Assembly: GCA_023159155.1 (NCBI GenBank)
Contig: JAJNNX010000023.1
Span: 496,001 to 560,000 of the forward strand
Source of the DNA: Ustulina deusta
Taxonomy: Eukaryota > Ascomycota > Sordariomycetes > Xylariales > Xylariaceae
Direction: 5' to 3'
Length of the DNA: 64,000 nt
In this document: piece by piece, positions 1 to 12,439 of the stretch
Layout of the letters: each line of letters starts with the position of its first letter
Numbering within the stretch: the stretch's first letter is position 1
Notes under the pieces: model-generated
What the model saw: only the letters and a program-made list of their open reading frames with translations
Databases searched by the model: none
What the model was told of the DNA's origin: nothing
Program-made: the position numbers and the translations under genes

Positions 1-644
1 CTCGAACTGCTCTCGTTCAACAAGAGCGCAGCGAGGCCGAAGCATTGAGCGTCAGCAGATGCATCAAGACGGAAGGCATTCATCGTACATATTTTCCAAC
101 GAGAAAGGCGAGTACAAGTTGCTTTAGGCCAAATACTGATCCGGGATGAATGCTCGTTGGCCTTGTTCAAAATGTGACAGATAGCGTGATATACAAGATA
201 TAGTAATGAGTCTTGGGCTACCTCATATGCAACCCTCCCTCTTGCAGCGAGCGATTTGGGAGTACCTCCCAATCCATCACAGCACTAGCTCCAAGTTGAA
301 CACCAGACACCTGGCTCCGTTAAATCTGTCACTGTCGGCGCGCTCTCCAACATCTATCTTCACGTCATCAAGACCAGCTGCCGCATTTGGGCCCCTCATC
401 AGACATGGAGGAAACCAAGGAAAAAAAAAAAGAAAAAAAAAAAAAGAGAGCATATGGTCTTGCAAGTAGCCGGATATCTTCCCTCGTAAATTCAACACCA
501 AGTAATCGGATGCAAGATGCAAACTCGCCGCTATCGCCCATACGCATGGATCCACCGCACGACTAAGCCTCCATTTCGCCATCATCCCAGTATATGTATT
601 ATTGTTCTTGTTCATCATGCCGTCGCATTGATCATAAAAGAAGC
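1..644. other. Intergenic, 3' side of the RhoGEF gene
   Basis: No gene is supported here. The stretch lies downstream of the stop codon of the minus-strand RhoGEF gene. The only structure I see is a nearly pure A tract at 421-445. Short open frames on both strands have no recognisable protein character. Confidence 0.6.
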
Positions 645-3600
645 TTACTTTTCCGTGTGTCCATTGTTGAGTAGCATTTCGAGCACAATCTGTTGACCTG
701 CAACTTCCGGATGTGCCATGGCGATCTTGACGGTGCCTTTTGAGTCCAATCCATCTTCAGCCCCATTGGTACGGGCTCCATCTCCATTGGAGCTATAGAA
801 GCCCCCCGTGGGCCCCCTGATGCCGTAGTCCAACACCCTGACGTCCCGACCGGCAATGATTTGGCGCAATCGACCATTCTCCGCATTTCGTACTTCTACA
901 TAGTCGTCGTTGAAGAGGACTAGATACTGCCCATAAATTGTGGCCCCCTTGGCTTTCTTTTGCTTCCCCGAATACTCCATGATCACGCTACGACTGACAT
1001 CGCCATGCTTGTCAACATAGACGGCGCAGTCTTCGTACGCAAGGATGTACTCCTGGTCATTGAGGCGGAACATGCCCAAAGGCCGTTGCTCCCTGACACG
1101 GCTTGAGATGTTGGCAATAGCCGGCTGTTTGGCATCCGGGATGGACATGGGTATTTTCTTGTCGAGTGTCATAAGCTCGAAGCCCTTAGTTGTCGCTATG
1201 GCGAAGTATGACTGGAAGATGTTGAGCGAGTAGCATTCGACGGGAAGATAAAAGTCGTCATAGTCTCTAAACGTTTCGGTAGCACCGCTTCCGATTCGTC
1301 GGGATCCGCCAAAGAGGCGTGATTTCTTTTCCGTTGCTTTCTGGTAAACAGGCTCGAGCACCTTGAAAGTGCTGTGCAAGTTCTCCTTCTTTTTGTAGAA
1401 TACGAGCATCCGGTCCTTCATACGGGCCGTTGCAAAGAATGCTACATCTTTTGCCAGTCTTTGTGGTGAACGGCGAGGATTGTCGCTGGATGAGGTTGGG
1501 AAATTCGAAGGTGGCGATACTACATCTAACGGGTAGGAGATGAGGTTACGGTCCGAAAGCACAAGGACAACCGAGAACTCCTCGAGCACGGCGATCTGTG
1601 TGACACGGGCTACCGAGACCGTCTATCGACGCATCAGTATTATGATTCGAATGTTGAGGGTGAAGTTCTTACCTTGCTCCAGCCTCTTTGGTCACTAGCT
1701 TCCGTTACGCACACGCCGACGTCGGTACCGACTGCTACCATGTTTTTCCCAAATGCTGAGAACCCAGTAGCACAGTACACGGCGGCACGTGATATTGGCG
1801 AAGGGCCCCTACCAGAACCGAATGTATTCTCCACCTCTCGAATAGCCCTGTCCAGGGGTGTGCCACGGATGTGCACGCCGCCCATGTACTTGCCCACGCC
1901 CGATATTGAGTCATAGGCAAAGGCACTGTCTGCCATGACACGCAATTTGAACGGCTCCGCATTCTGAGTGTATAGAGCCTTAGCATGACGTGTCTTTGCC
2001 TCGATAATCCTGTCGCACCAGTCCTGACGCGACTGTGCGGATGATGCGAAGAGCGTATAGACTTCGTGGCCCAGGTGTTTAACGCGAAAAGGAAACAATA
2101 TTTTCCCTTCGCTGTCGCCCGCGTTCATGGGTGCCAGCCTGTTCATAGCAGAGCCGACAGACGAACTCGTTGCCGTGTGTTCTAGGCCAGGACGCTCACT
2201 TCCGTTTGTCGCGATCTTATTAAGTTTAGTGTCCGACCCTGGATTAGTGGAGCGAGTCAGCGGCGTGGCGATGCCTTTCTGTTTAGATATAGGATCGTCC
2301 TGGCTGCTCTCCAGGAAAAGAAGTGGCATGGGAATTGGCTGAACAATATTAGTGAAAATGTAGTCTCCTTTGTATAAGATTGCAACTCACCACCTTCGAT
2401 ACGTCATACTTTTTATCCTGTCTAACGTCGCGTGATAGGACAAGTTTGGCAAGGATTAGATAATGGTCGAAAAGCAGAGCATGTGTATCGACCCATCTTA
2501 CACCCTTAGAGCCCATCCGTTGCAGGTCACCCTCTAGGATCAGCTCTCTACCTAGGTGGTCTAGGTTCAAGTCGGCATGGAAACCGGGTCGCAGCACAAG
2601 CATTTGATCTAGCTCGATCATTGCTACCTTCTTCTCCATCTCAGCTACCTTCGCATCACATTCATGCGCGACGGCCTTGATTTCCTCGATTGCTTTGATC
2701 ATGTTCGTCTTCTCCTCGCTATCCTGCAACATTTCTTTCAAAACACTATCCAGCAGGAGAGGATAGCGCTGGAGGCGCGTGATCGGGGATTTTATGTACG
2801 TATCATAGTTGAGACGTTTTGAACGAGGGTCATTTCTGACGGTTTCCAAAAACTGTCGAAACATGACATTTCGATCGGATTCTCTCCTGATGAGGAATGA
2901 TGCATAAGTGAAGGACGCAGCATACTCGATGTATGCTGTTCTGGCCTTTCGAACCCATTCTCGAAAGATGTCGCTGAGGCCAGTGAGCCAAGGACCCTGT
3001 TCTCTTTGGCGATACTTCATCTGGGCCAGTAAATGATCTTTGTTGACGCGTTGAACGGCGTCAGCTTTTCCAAAAACGGCATTGACGAATTTATCCATTC
3101 TTGATTCTGCTATTATCCTCGGTTGGGTGGCCACAAGCCGGTCCCTGTATAGGTGCCTTAGAACCTCGAGTTGATCCATATATGACTCTTCCGTAGTGAT
3201 GCATTCATGCAGAATATTTTGCCTCTTGACTTCATGCTTTGACTTGTCTCCGATGCTTTCTTTAGTCAGTTTGTAAAAACTCGCCCAGTCGAGGGTTTTC
3301 GTTCCATCCACCATAAGCTCATCGAGGTTTGCTTTCTTCAAGGTCCGCATACAGTGGAAAGAATAGCACCGCCCAGTCATCGCACAATTCTCATGCAACT
3401 TTGGCGCATAACAGCCGATTCCGGTCAGCTGCCATAATACACCAGATATGGAACCATGACCAAATTTCAACCATTCCTCCTCTGGCACCAAGATACCAGC
3501 TCGAAGAAGAGATTCGACCACTTGCGCGCTGAGAGTTTCCGCATCTGCAACGTTCATCGTGGGGACTTTCAAACAAAACAACCTTACCAGACCATCTTCG

Positions 3601-5972
3601 ACAGTCTTGCGTTTGAGGTCCGGCTCGCCGTCTGCCATCTCTCGAATCCATTTCGCAATTTCACTAAGTGCCCACGGCTCTGTGCAGGACTGAACATCAA
3701 CTAGCATGAGCTTATCAGGTTGAAACTTCCGCCGCCTTCCAGTTGGTAAGGTTATTACATCATAATTAACAGACGAAGGTGTTCCGGTCTCGTAACCTTC
3801 ATACGGCAACCCTTGCTGAGCTGCGAGTTGTTGTTGGTGCCTCATATGTTTAATTCTTGCATTACGCTCCTCGGCGGCATCGGTTTTAGACCTGCCAGGA
3901 GGTTGAACGTGAGGTGACGTGCTATGACTAGATAGTGAGATGGATCGTTCCACCTGCAATTGCTGCGCATTCTGCCCATAGTATGCATCTGGACCTGTAT
4001 ATGATCGGGAATCGGCACTCAGAGAGTAGCCGTGTTGCTGGCCGCTTCGATTTGGAGATTGAACGGATAATGAACTACTGTCTGATTCAGGGGGAATTGC
4101 TGGTAGAGGCCTATTTCCAATTCCCGGGTGATAAAACATATCGGGATAGTCATCTTTAATTGGTGACTCGCTGTCGCTCCGTCTCGCGTGAAGCGAAACA
4201 CGTTCTTCTCCGTCGTCAAAGCTAAGACGACGCGCCCTTGGAGGATGTAGACCACCGCACCCTCCGTAGTCCAGATCGGTCCCTTCAAAAGGAGGATACC
4301 GTATGCTATCGTGACTTCTCTGAGAAGGGTGGTTACGGTGGATAGCCTGCGCATCGAACTGCATCGCTTCGGTACCTGGAGGAGAGCCAAGGTTGTTGTC
4401 ATAGGTGAGGTGGCCTTCATATCCACCGCCCATGAGACCCAAATCCATGCCCGCGTAGTCACTGTCACTACTTGGTTCCTCCTTATGAGTCGGGAGAACA
4501 GACTGGACTGTAACCTCGGGCTGACTGAACAGCGGGAAAGAACCGCTACCAACCGAGCTAAAACGGCGATCGTCTTCTTCTGCTTGTTGCAATGCCCGAG
4601 CACCTGCAGCACCCTCTGGGTCGCTCTCGTCGCCATCGTCCTCAAAAATAGCGTTGGGGTTCCTTGAATTATTTCTATTGAGCGTGGAAGCATTGGATGA
4701 GTAGCGATTAACACCAGAAGATTCGTCTGAGCTGTTCACTGTCGTTGCGGTAGAATGATAACTTGCGCTTGAAGCGAGACGGCGGAGGTTTTGAAGATCA
4801 CCATCAGAATATCTTCCATTACGTTGGTCATATGGAGTAGGCCGTCCCCGTTGTGAGTCTCTCACCCTCCCAAGCTCAGCCTCAATGTCTTGCATAATGT
4901 TGTCCTGTGTAAGATGCTCCTGGGATAGTTCGGGTCGAATAGTGCCGTTAGGCCCGTAAGACCCAAAACTCGGCTCTCCAATAGGTCTACTTGGTAATGG
5001 CGCATTGGTCGGGTGTCGTGCTAAGGCAGGCGAAGCTTGTGGAGAAGGCACAGGGGATGGCGTTGAATTTGAGTCGGATGCGAGATTGAGGAAGGAATGC
5101 GGATCGCGATCAGAGTAATTCGGACCAACGGGTATATGTGATGATACCGGATATGGCGCTTGGGATATCGTAGATGCATGTGACGTCGCTGGCGGGCTTC
5201 TGCCGTTACCCCAGTATGTCGATCCATATTGGGGCTGAACGTGCTCATGTGCGGCTGGATAAGTAGAAGCGGGTATTGTCTGATCATAACTCGTGTACGT
5301 TGTCGGCGGAGTAGGCATCGTTATCTGAGCTGAGGCCGGGGTCGACTGGGGGGCATATGCTGGCTGGGATTGAAAGTAGGGAGACTGGCTCGTCGGGGAA
5401 CCCAGTGATGGGCTGTTGTAGTTATGACTGTACCCAGCGTGGGTTGACTGACGCTGAGGAACGGTAGAATTGGAATATGCGGCAGGATTATAGGGCACAT
5501 GCGCGAAGTTTCCCGTCATCGCGGTCGGACTATATGGAGCGCTTGGTACACTCGACTGGGCCCATCGGTTCGCGGGACGAGGGTTATGGGGTAGAGTTGT
5601 CGACTGAGAACGAACGAAAGCCTGCGGATTGTAGGTAGAGGGCGTTGGCGGAGTCTGGGGCTGATAAGAATGTTGATAGCCAGACATGGCAGGGTTGGAA
5701 TTGCCATAGTTTGCTCTAGTGGCATCTATTGTCGGGCTTGCCACGAAGAATAATTCATCCTCCATACCAAGGCCTCTAGCGGTCGTGTTTAGGGTAGGAT
5801 GGTATGATGGGCGTGCCGAAGTAGACGAAAAGCCGGTGGAATCGTCGCCATTATTGAAACTTGCGCTCCGGGCGGGATAGGTGGACTGGTCCTGCGAGGG
5901 TTGACTTGCGACGGGATATTGAACAGGAGGGACATGGCCGTATCGGCGTTGGTCGTCGCCTCTGAAGGACAT
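645..5972 (-). CDS. rom2: Rom2-type Rho1 guanine nucleotide exchange factor (DEP-DH-PH-CNH)
   Basis: Predicted GDP/GTP exchange factor for the GTPase Rho1, acting at the plasma membrane in the cell-wall-integrity pathway. Three exons on the minus strand: 5972-2391, 2338-1673 and 1622-645. The introns are 52 nt (GTGAGT..CAG, branch ACTAAT) and 50 nt (GTAAGA..TAG). The model gives 1741 aa. Roughly residues 1-740 are a Ser/Pro/Tyr/Gln-rich disordered region, followed by DEP (about 760-850), the RhoGEF/DH domain (about 915-1110), PH (about 1140-1300, interrupted by intron 1) and a C-terminal CNH domain (about 1380-1735, carried by exons 2 and 3). The start at 5972 (MSFRGDDQRR, context CTCACCATG) is preferred over an upstream in-frame ATG at 6044, because the sequence between looks like leader. 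The domain order is that of fungal Rom2/Rgf1. The paralogue Tus1 is the main alternative. Longer than yeast Rom2, mostly through the N-terminus. Confidence 0.93.
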
Positions 5973-6859
5973 GGTGAGGCTCTTGCGCGGGTAAAGAATG
6001 CGCCGGCTCAAAAGGTCACAAGAACGGCGAGTCGGCAAATACACTCGCAGGGTTTTAACGTGACAGACAACAAGAGACTAAGGGTAAGACCACATTGATG
6101 ACAGTGGAGCAGTAAAATGAAGCTCGACCCGGCCCGGTCGCGATAACAACAGGGAAACTATGCGCCGCCACGCTGCTTCTGCCAACAGGGGTCTGATTTG
6201 CGATCCGTCCGGTGGTTGGCGAATGGTGAACCGGTCGCGACAGGCTTTGCGGTCGGAGGATCTCGTGGGTGGGTTGATTTCAGGATTGGGGGGTGAAGGG
6301 TCCTCAAGAGGAAGCCGGACAGCGTACAAGAGGGCGGTCGGATCGCCAAGGATTAGTCGACAGAGAAGCCAGCTGTGGCTGCTCGATTGCTTCTGAGCGT
6401 GTAGCTGACGAGGACGTCTCCGAGAAGGGCGAAACTGCCCTCGAATCCAAGGCGACAGGTAAGAAACCCCGTATTAGCGATGATTAATGTATAGTAGCCG
6501 TCATTCGTGATGTTATACAACGTTAGTTGCGATGCAAAAGAACGCCGTGTAAGCAGGGGTGTGCAGCCCGCCCGTTGAGGTTATATGCGGGTTTGGAGGA
6601 GCCGGGCGCTATAACAGCAAGGGATCAGGGAGAGAGAGATGGGAGGGTCTTTGTGTGGAAAGCGTCGATGCAGAGCTGGTCATGTCGGATGCAGTGGTAG
6701 GGCGAAGGATCAAAATCACCCCATCAACGCTCGAAAACTGAAGGCCCGAGGTGATAAGGTTTGTAGGAAGTCGAGTTGAGTCCAGGAACGTGACGTTAGT
6801 GTTCAGCGTGAGTCGAGAGAGTTTTGCTTTAGGCCATTTCCCGCTTCATGTACCTCCAT

Positions 6860-7160
6860 CTACCTAGATTACTATGTATGGAAGTACTTAGGAGATAGAT
6901 ACAGTATGTAGCCTCAGGTAGGGAGTGGGAGGTAGAGGTGGGCAGAGGTAATGAGTACGAGAATCGGGTCCCTCACTTTCTGCTCGGAATATGGTGCCGC
7001 CCCAGCTTTGACTGTTTGGTACCTAGGAGCCCCGCTTTCTGCCACAACTAGCGTACAGTAATGACCTGCAACCCAGCCCTATACAGTTGTTTCCCACACT
7101 CTAGGTACCTCTCTAGGTACGCAGGTTAGTAGTGAAAGCTTCGACCTACCTACCTGTAAT
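6860..7160. repeat. Cluster of TAGGTAC/CTACCTA words
   Basis: Short near-palindromic words (TACCTAG, CTAGGTAC, CCTACCTACC) recur many times within about 300 bp. The same words recur in other intergenic regions of the window (about 16290, 22176, 34123 and 39083) and I did not notice comparable clusters in coding sequence. They are not an ordered tandem array. Function unknown. Confidence 0.5.
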
Positions 7161-9660
7161 CTACCGAAGTGCCTACCGACCTGAGGTACTTTCTTGGCAC
7201 AGGCTCAGCCACATGCCAGACGCATGTTCCCGGTGGCTAAGTAAACGTTTTGCCTTCAATGTATCTCCCTGTCTCGCGGTAACTACCTACCTCACATGCC
7301 TAGGGAGATGGAAGACACATGTAAAAGCCACCCTTTTTACGAATGCCATCATTAATTTGATCTCCAAAACTTGTATTGTTGATTTGCCCATTGGAAAGCC
7401 CGTGGTAATGCCCGTGGCTATGGCTCATTGATAATGACCCATCGGCTTCGCAGCAGCATCCTTATATTATCTACTGTAGGTACATTTCCTGACCCTGAGC
7501 TCAACCTACCCAAGTATTTAACCACTTATCTAATTGTCGGGTCTTTATCTAATGTGGTAGGTAGTACGCATACTAGTCTGACATTCACCAAGTAAACAAG
7601 CGGCACAGTCCTGCCAGGGCTAAGATGCTTGCAGCGGGCTTCCCGAGGCCACTTTTGAATACTACCTCGAATTTTTCTGGAAAGCAATTCTGAATGATGC
7701 TTACCTAGGTAATTCTCTCGAATATCCTTGACCACTATGAAGAGCAAAGGCCATAAGTACTCCTTTCTTGGAACTGGACCTATACTTCGCCAAGAGATAC
7801 TCGAAAGAATTGTTTGATTGAACCTGAAGTGTCGTAGGTCTCTGCACGAGCCACACGTCCTTTTGCACAACCCAGTGGTCCATATGGTAGGGCTGAGATG
7901 AGTTTCAACTAACCAAGACTAAAAACAGGCACAGGTAATTTCCACTCTGTCATTTTGTTCTGGTCATCTGAAGCCATTATTTGGAAGATAAAGAGCCGAA
8001 TTAAGTACCCAGGCATCATAGGGATCTCACCCTCAAGCCATGTACCAGCCTATGAGATTTGATTCCTTCACGCTTCTAGACCAGAAACAGATACTTCCCG
8101 ATGCATGCCAATACCAACTGTTGCAAAATGGTTTCACACTTTCAGTTTAAGGTAGTACCTATCTAGTATACCAAACCCCTTGATAGCCCCAGGAGCTACA
8201 CTACCTTCCTGAGTTCTGCTAGGTACCCAAGAAGAGCTTGTCGCGCCCAACCTCCGTCACATTAGCCCCCAATGTTGAGGTGTCATTATTACGTATCTAT
8301 CTAGGTAGGGATTTCTGTGCTATCTCGTACGGCAGAATTTCAACCATTGTTTTCTCATCACCACACGTGGGATTTCAGAGTTAAGGTGCCGCTCATTGCA
8401 TCGACCGTGCCGTTCGGTGGTGTGGTCCGAAACTGTTTAGTACGGTTAGGTAACGGCGAGTTCAACCCTCTTTACTCTGATAATAGCGCTACGGGATTGA
8501 TTAATCGATTGAGTGACCTACCTAGTGTCAGAGATTCATGATGTGTATTAAATGGGCAGTGCATTAGTTGAAACATTCCACAGGGTCGGCATTTGCCAGC
8601 GAGACCTCACCCGCACCCACTCCCCATCTAGGGTATAACCATTCATAAACCCCAGCTCAAGGTTTTCGTAATTTCAGCCCGTATACACATAACGCCACCT
8701 TCGTATTCCCCTCTTCTTCGTCACTACCCTCGCACGATGGAGACGCAGCCTCGCCTGCAGTAAAGAGCGAGTTAAAAACAATATATTTTTATTAATTCCT
8801 GAGTTTGGTGTCGGATAGCTGCATTTTCATCCTGTATAGACTATTTAGCTTCAACTAGGTAGTCAGAACGGGCTGGGCTTCAAGACCCATCCGGTCACTG
8901 CTATTGTCAAGACTCATACCAAATATATGGGCATTAAAACGACGAGTACCACAAATTACAAGAAGGAATCGAGTGTAGCCACACAGCTCGCACTACAGTC
9001 AACCTTTCTTTACGGTCTACAATAAACCCATCATCAAGGCATTTTAGCCTACTCCTTGTCCAACCAGTAACAACAGACCAGCTGGACGTTCCTATCAAAG
9101 TTGGATAGCAAACCAATCCTCAGCCATGGCTCTGCAAATACTAGACTAGTAGGGGATTAATTTCCGTTTCACGTAAGGAGAAAATATGTTCATGATGTTT
9201 CTGTGTAGCTCGAGGGATGCATAAGAGGACGCATTCTCGTCGTTCGCGTGATCGGGCTAAGTATAAATAACTCAGGTGGAATGCGGCGTCCGAGAATCGG
9301 TAGCGAGACAAAAGCTTAGCTCCGATATTTCCACACCGGGACTAAATGATATCATTTGTCAGCGCCCCTCGGTGATTATGACGGAAGATCTCTCTTCTGC
9401 GGGGCAGATATAGGTATCTTTGTCCAAGCCCCTCATGTGTCCCCACCGAGCGAGAAGTGTCTCGGAAGCTTCTCCGTCACAGCGTCATGTCCGTACTGTG
9501 TAGATCACGGCATGCCCTCGCTCTGTCAGTGGTCGCTCTTAGCTCTCTTATAGCCTGTTGCTGAGGTACTCAGGTAACCCTACAGTGGTTACACGGCTGT
9601 GACCGCACCTTGCTAACCAGCAACAACTCGATGGTTGTTGTCGGAGGATGATCTCAGTCC

Positions 9661-9740
9661 CGTCACCCCTCTTCCCTTTCATGTGGGCTGTCCATACAAA
9701 TTGATAGAGAAGCTCTCCCGTCCCCCCCCTCTACTTCCCA
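9661..9740 (+). promoter_or_regulatory. Pyrimidine-rich promoter tract of sod1
   Basis: C/T-rich runs, including CCCCT elements that resemble the fungal stress-response core, lie about 100-180 bp upstream of the sod1 start codon. Pyrimidine tracts are usual in strongly expressed filamentous-fungal promoters. The assignment is inference from position and composition. Confidence 0.3.
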
Positions 9741-9841
9741 TCTGACAATCATCTCGCCGACTCTCGATTAAAAGCAACGATATCCATCTATACCCCAACC
9801 TCGTAGGACTTATTAGCATTTGTTAGCAAAACTTAGGCAAA

Positions 9842-10837
9842 ATGGTCAAGGCTGGTGAGTTTAACATCCCACGCATTGATTAGGTTTTCCTTCGACCCCG
9901 CCGATCCGGCGTGCCGATGGAGGGCATGAGCGCGATTGCGCATGTTTTGTATGCTGCTGGTCCGCGTTCAACCGCCACAATAAGGATACCTTTCTGGCAC
10001 CTTGCTGGCACCTTGGTGGACATGCACGGCACATGGCAGCCATGCTCTTCGTAGCGGCTCCAACCAGGTAGCTGGGTTTGCTGCTATTCTTGGACATCAA
10101 GGTTGCTTCTTGACTCGCTGTCCTGTGGAACTCTGTTCCCCCCTTCTCCAGAAAACAACCCGTATCCAACAGATATGCCGACTCAGCGCTAATGTACAAT
10201 CGCCGTGTAGTCGCTGTTCTCCGTGGTGATTCCAAGGTCGCCGGCACCGTCACATTCGAGCAGGCCTCGGAGTCGGAGCCCACCACCATCTCGTGGGACC
10301 TCACCGGCCACGACTCTAACGCGAAGCGTGGCTTCCACATCCACACCTTCGGTGACAACACCAACGGCTGCACCTCGGCCGGCCCGCACTGTATGTCTCG
10401 AACCTCAATGAGCGCGGACAGGATATAACAGCTCATCGTCATTTAGTCAACCCCCATGGCAAGACCCACGGTGACCGTACGGCTGAGGCCCGCCACGTCG
10501 GCGACTTGGGCAATATCGAGACCGATGCCCAGGGCAACGCTAAGGGCTCTGTTCAAGATAGCCTCATCAAGCTTATTGGGCCTGAGAGCATCATTGGTGT
10601 AAGCCACCCTTGTGACCGATGGCCACACTGAGTTGAATGCGAGCATTAACTTGGATGAATGTACAGCGCACCGTGGTGTCCCATGGCGGTACCGACGATC
10701 TCGGCAAAGGTGGCAACGAGGAGTCCCTCAAGACTGGTAATGCTGGCCCCCGACCTGCCTGTGGTACGTATCGACAATACAGTGGAGAGGAATTATGCTG
10801 CTAACCTGCACTAGGTGTTATCGGCATCGCCAATTAG
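9842..10837 (+). CDS. sod1: Cu/Zn superoxide dismutase
   Basis: Cytosolic enzyme that dismutates superoxide to oxygen and hydrogen peroxide. Five exons: 9842-9854, 10211-10390, 10447-10598, 10667-10763 and 10815-10837. They join in phase to a 154-residue protein, the normal length for the family. Copper/zinc ligands are all present: His47, His49, His64 (bridging), His72, His81, Asp84 and His121. The Cys58-Cys147 disulfide pair and the active-site Arg144 are also there. The first exon is only 13 nt (MVKA plus one base) and the first intron is 356 nt, much longer than the other three (51-68 nt). All introns have GT..AG ends. An open frame starting inside intron 1 at 10192 runs into exon 2 but would replace the conserved N-terminus, so it is not chosen. 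The gene is complete with no missing catalytic residue. Confidence 0.97.
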
Positions 10838-12439
10838 ATAGCCCAATGACCCTCGAAAACGAGGCTTGGACTGAGGGAGCAGATTCTAGGAGTCCATAGC
10901 TCATCATGTAGCCAAAATTCTCATGAAAATTTTGCCGGAAATCTTCTTTTCCTTTTTGAAGAGAGAGGACGATGTTATCGCAATTGATATGTGTGGTTAG
11001 TTGATCTACCGTATCTAATATTTGCGCAGATCCGATTTTTTTTCTCGGTCCTGAACTGGGGCGTCTGGTAGGGCTACGAAGTGAATTGGTCCACTCAAGA
11101 TGTAGTGACAGACAGGTGCTATGATCCGATTCTATGGTCTCAAAGTCTTAGGTGTTCTCTAATCTCATGATATCAGACCATATATATATCTATATTACAG
11201 ATCCCATGAAGCATTATTCGCCAAGGTGACATGCTGGCAGTTGGCCGATGATGCCATCCGAACTTCACTTACCCCGCCATGGCTCGCTCGTTGGGACCCT
11301 GGGTACTCTGGAGACGGCCTGGGTGGGTACCTGGGCCAGGACCTACCTCTTAGGTAAGATGGTATCGTGAGGGGCTTCCTCCCTTTAGTTGATCCTCGCC
11401 TAGTCTACTGTAGCGCAACTGGCTGCCACTTGTCGGTCTCTAACCTCTGTGAATTCCCCCATCTTACTGGCCGGTACTACTTTTGCTCCTGTTCGAGTCA
11501 ACCTTGCTCCACACAAATTGGTGAAACCTGTCAAAATCGAGACCACGACATCATTTCCAGAAAGAAACAAAACGCCATCTTTGCAGCTGTTCATTTGATA
11601 TACCTCGTTTTCATTCTCGGCGTTACCGCACAGCAGCTCTTTCGTTCGGTTCGGCATCATTTCCAGTAAGTCTAGGCTTTTCACGTCCCCTCTCCATGCA
11701 ACTCCCCCAATTTGGCTCTCTTCCACCCCTGCATACGAACCTACGATAGTCAGAGCTCCTACCTCTGTCCTAGCTTCGGTAGGGTGTGTTTCGACGTACT
11801 GTCTTGATCCCGCCGAAAAAATCATGCAACTATCTGTGCCCAACGTTCTGAACATAGCTCCTGTTCATCCTTGGTCCAGCGCATTGTGTCCATCCTTACT
11901 CCTATCCTAGCTTCCGTGAGCTCTCCTCGAACGGTGTCTATCACACCCACCGCCCAGTACCTCCGGTAACTTGAGCAGGTGTGGCAATGATGGGTAAACC
12001 CGCCGAAGCTTGTAGATGAAGATAGTAGCCGACTCCGGGTGAATTACTATCTTCATCTCCAAGCTTCAGTGGTTTTACCCCATCATTATCACGCCTGCTT
12101 ACATCATGTAGATACTACCCATTGTCTTCCTTGACCAGTTAATTGCCCGATTCGCTGTCTCTGTACTGGACGTATTTACACAATATCCAAGTTCTATTCC
12201 AACTAAGGCATCGCTCTATCCACTTTTTGTTCACCCTAATACTCTTCTACGAACAGCGTCGGAGTTTCTTATAAAACCCTTCAACACTCCTTCCACCTCC
12301 CTCTGTTACTTTCTATTGGCGACGCCCCCACAAACTGTCACTCCAGGCTCTTGCTAATGAACTGCGTAGGGATTTGAGAAGGCTTCGTTTTTGTGCTTGT
12401 GTTATTTCAGATCACAAATATCGTCTTTCACCTACAGCC
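10838..12439. other. Intergenic between sod1 and Tudor-SN
   Basis: No supported gene. It contains the long imperfect inverted repeat at 11974-12099. A GCTAAT at 12353 and an AG ending at 12369 just upstream of the Tudor-SN start resemble a branch point and acceptor, so a 5'-UTR intron is possible. The donor is not certain. Confidence 0.5.
11974..12099. repeat. 126-bp imperfect inverted repeat (hairpin)
   Basis: The left arm 11974-12027 and right arm 12045-12099 are reverse complements of each other over about 54 bp, with seven mismatches and one single-base gap, around a 17-nt loop. Most mismatches are C/T or G/A. The arms end in AGCAGG and CCTGCT. No clear target-site duplication is visible. 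It could be a small MITE, a long-hairpin small-RNA precursor or a terminator-like structure. Confidence 0.85.

Larger units (their letters stand above)
5973..9841. other. Long divergent intergenic region
   Basis: This 3.9-kb stretch separates the divergently transcribed RhoGEF and superoxide dismutase genes. No frame in it has convincing protein character, intron structure or homology that I recognise. It contains scattered CTACCTA/TAGGTAC words, especially at 6860-7160 and near 7705 and 8300. The first few hundred bases are probably the long 5' leader and promoter of the RhoGEF gene. The last few hundred are the sod1 promoter. Confidence 0.6.

Noticed and set aside
9861..10442. 193-codon minus-strand frame antisense to sod1
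   Set aside because: It covers the sod1 first intron and exon 2 on the opposite strand. The sod1 reading is unambiguous, so this is a shadow.
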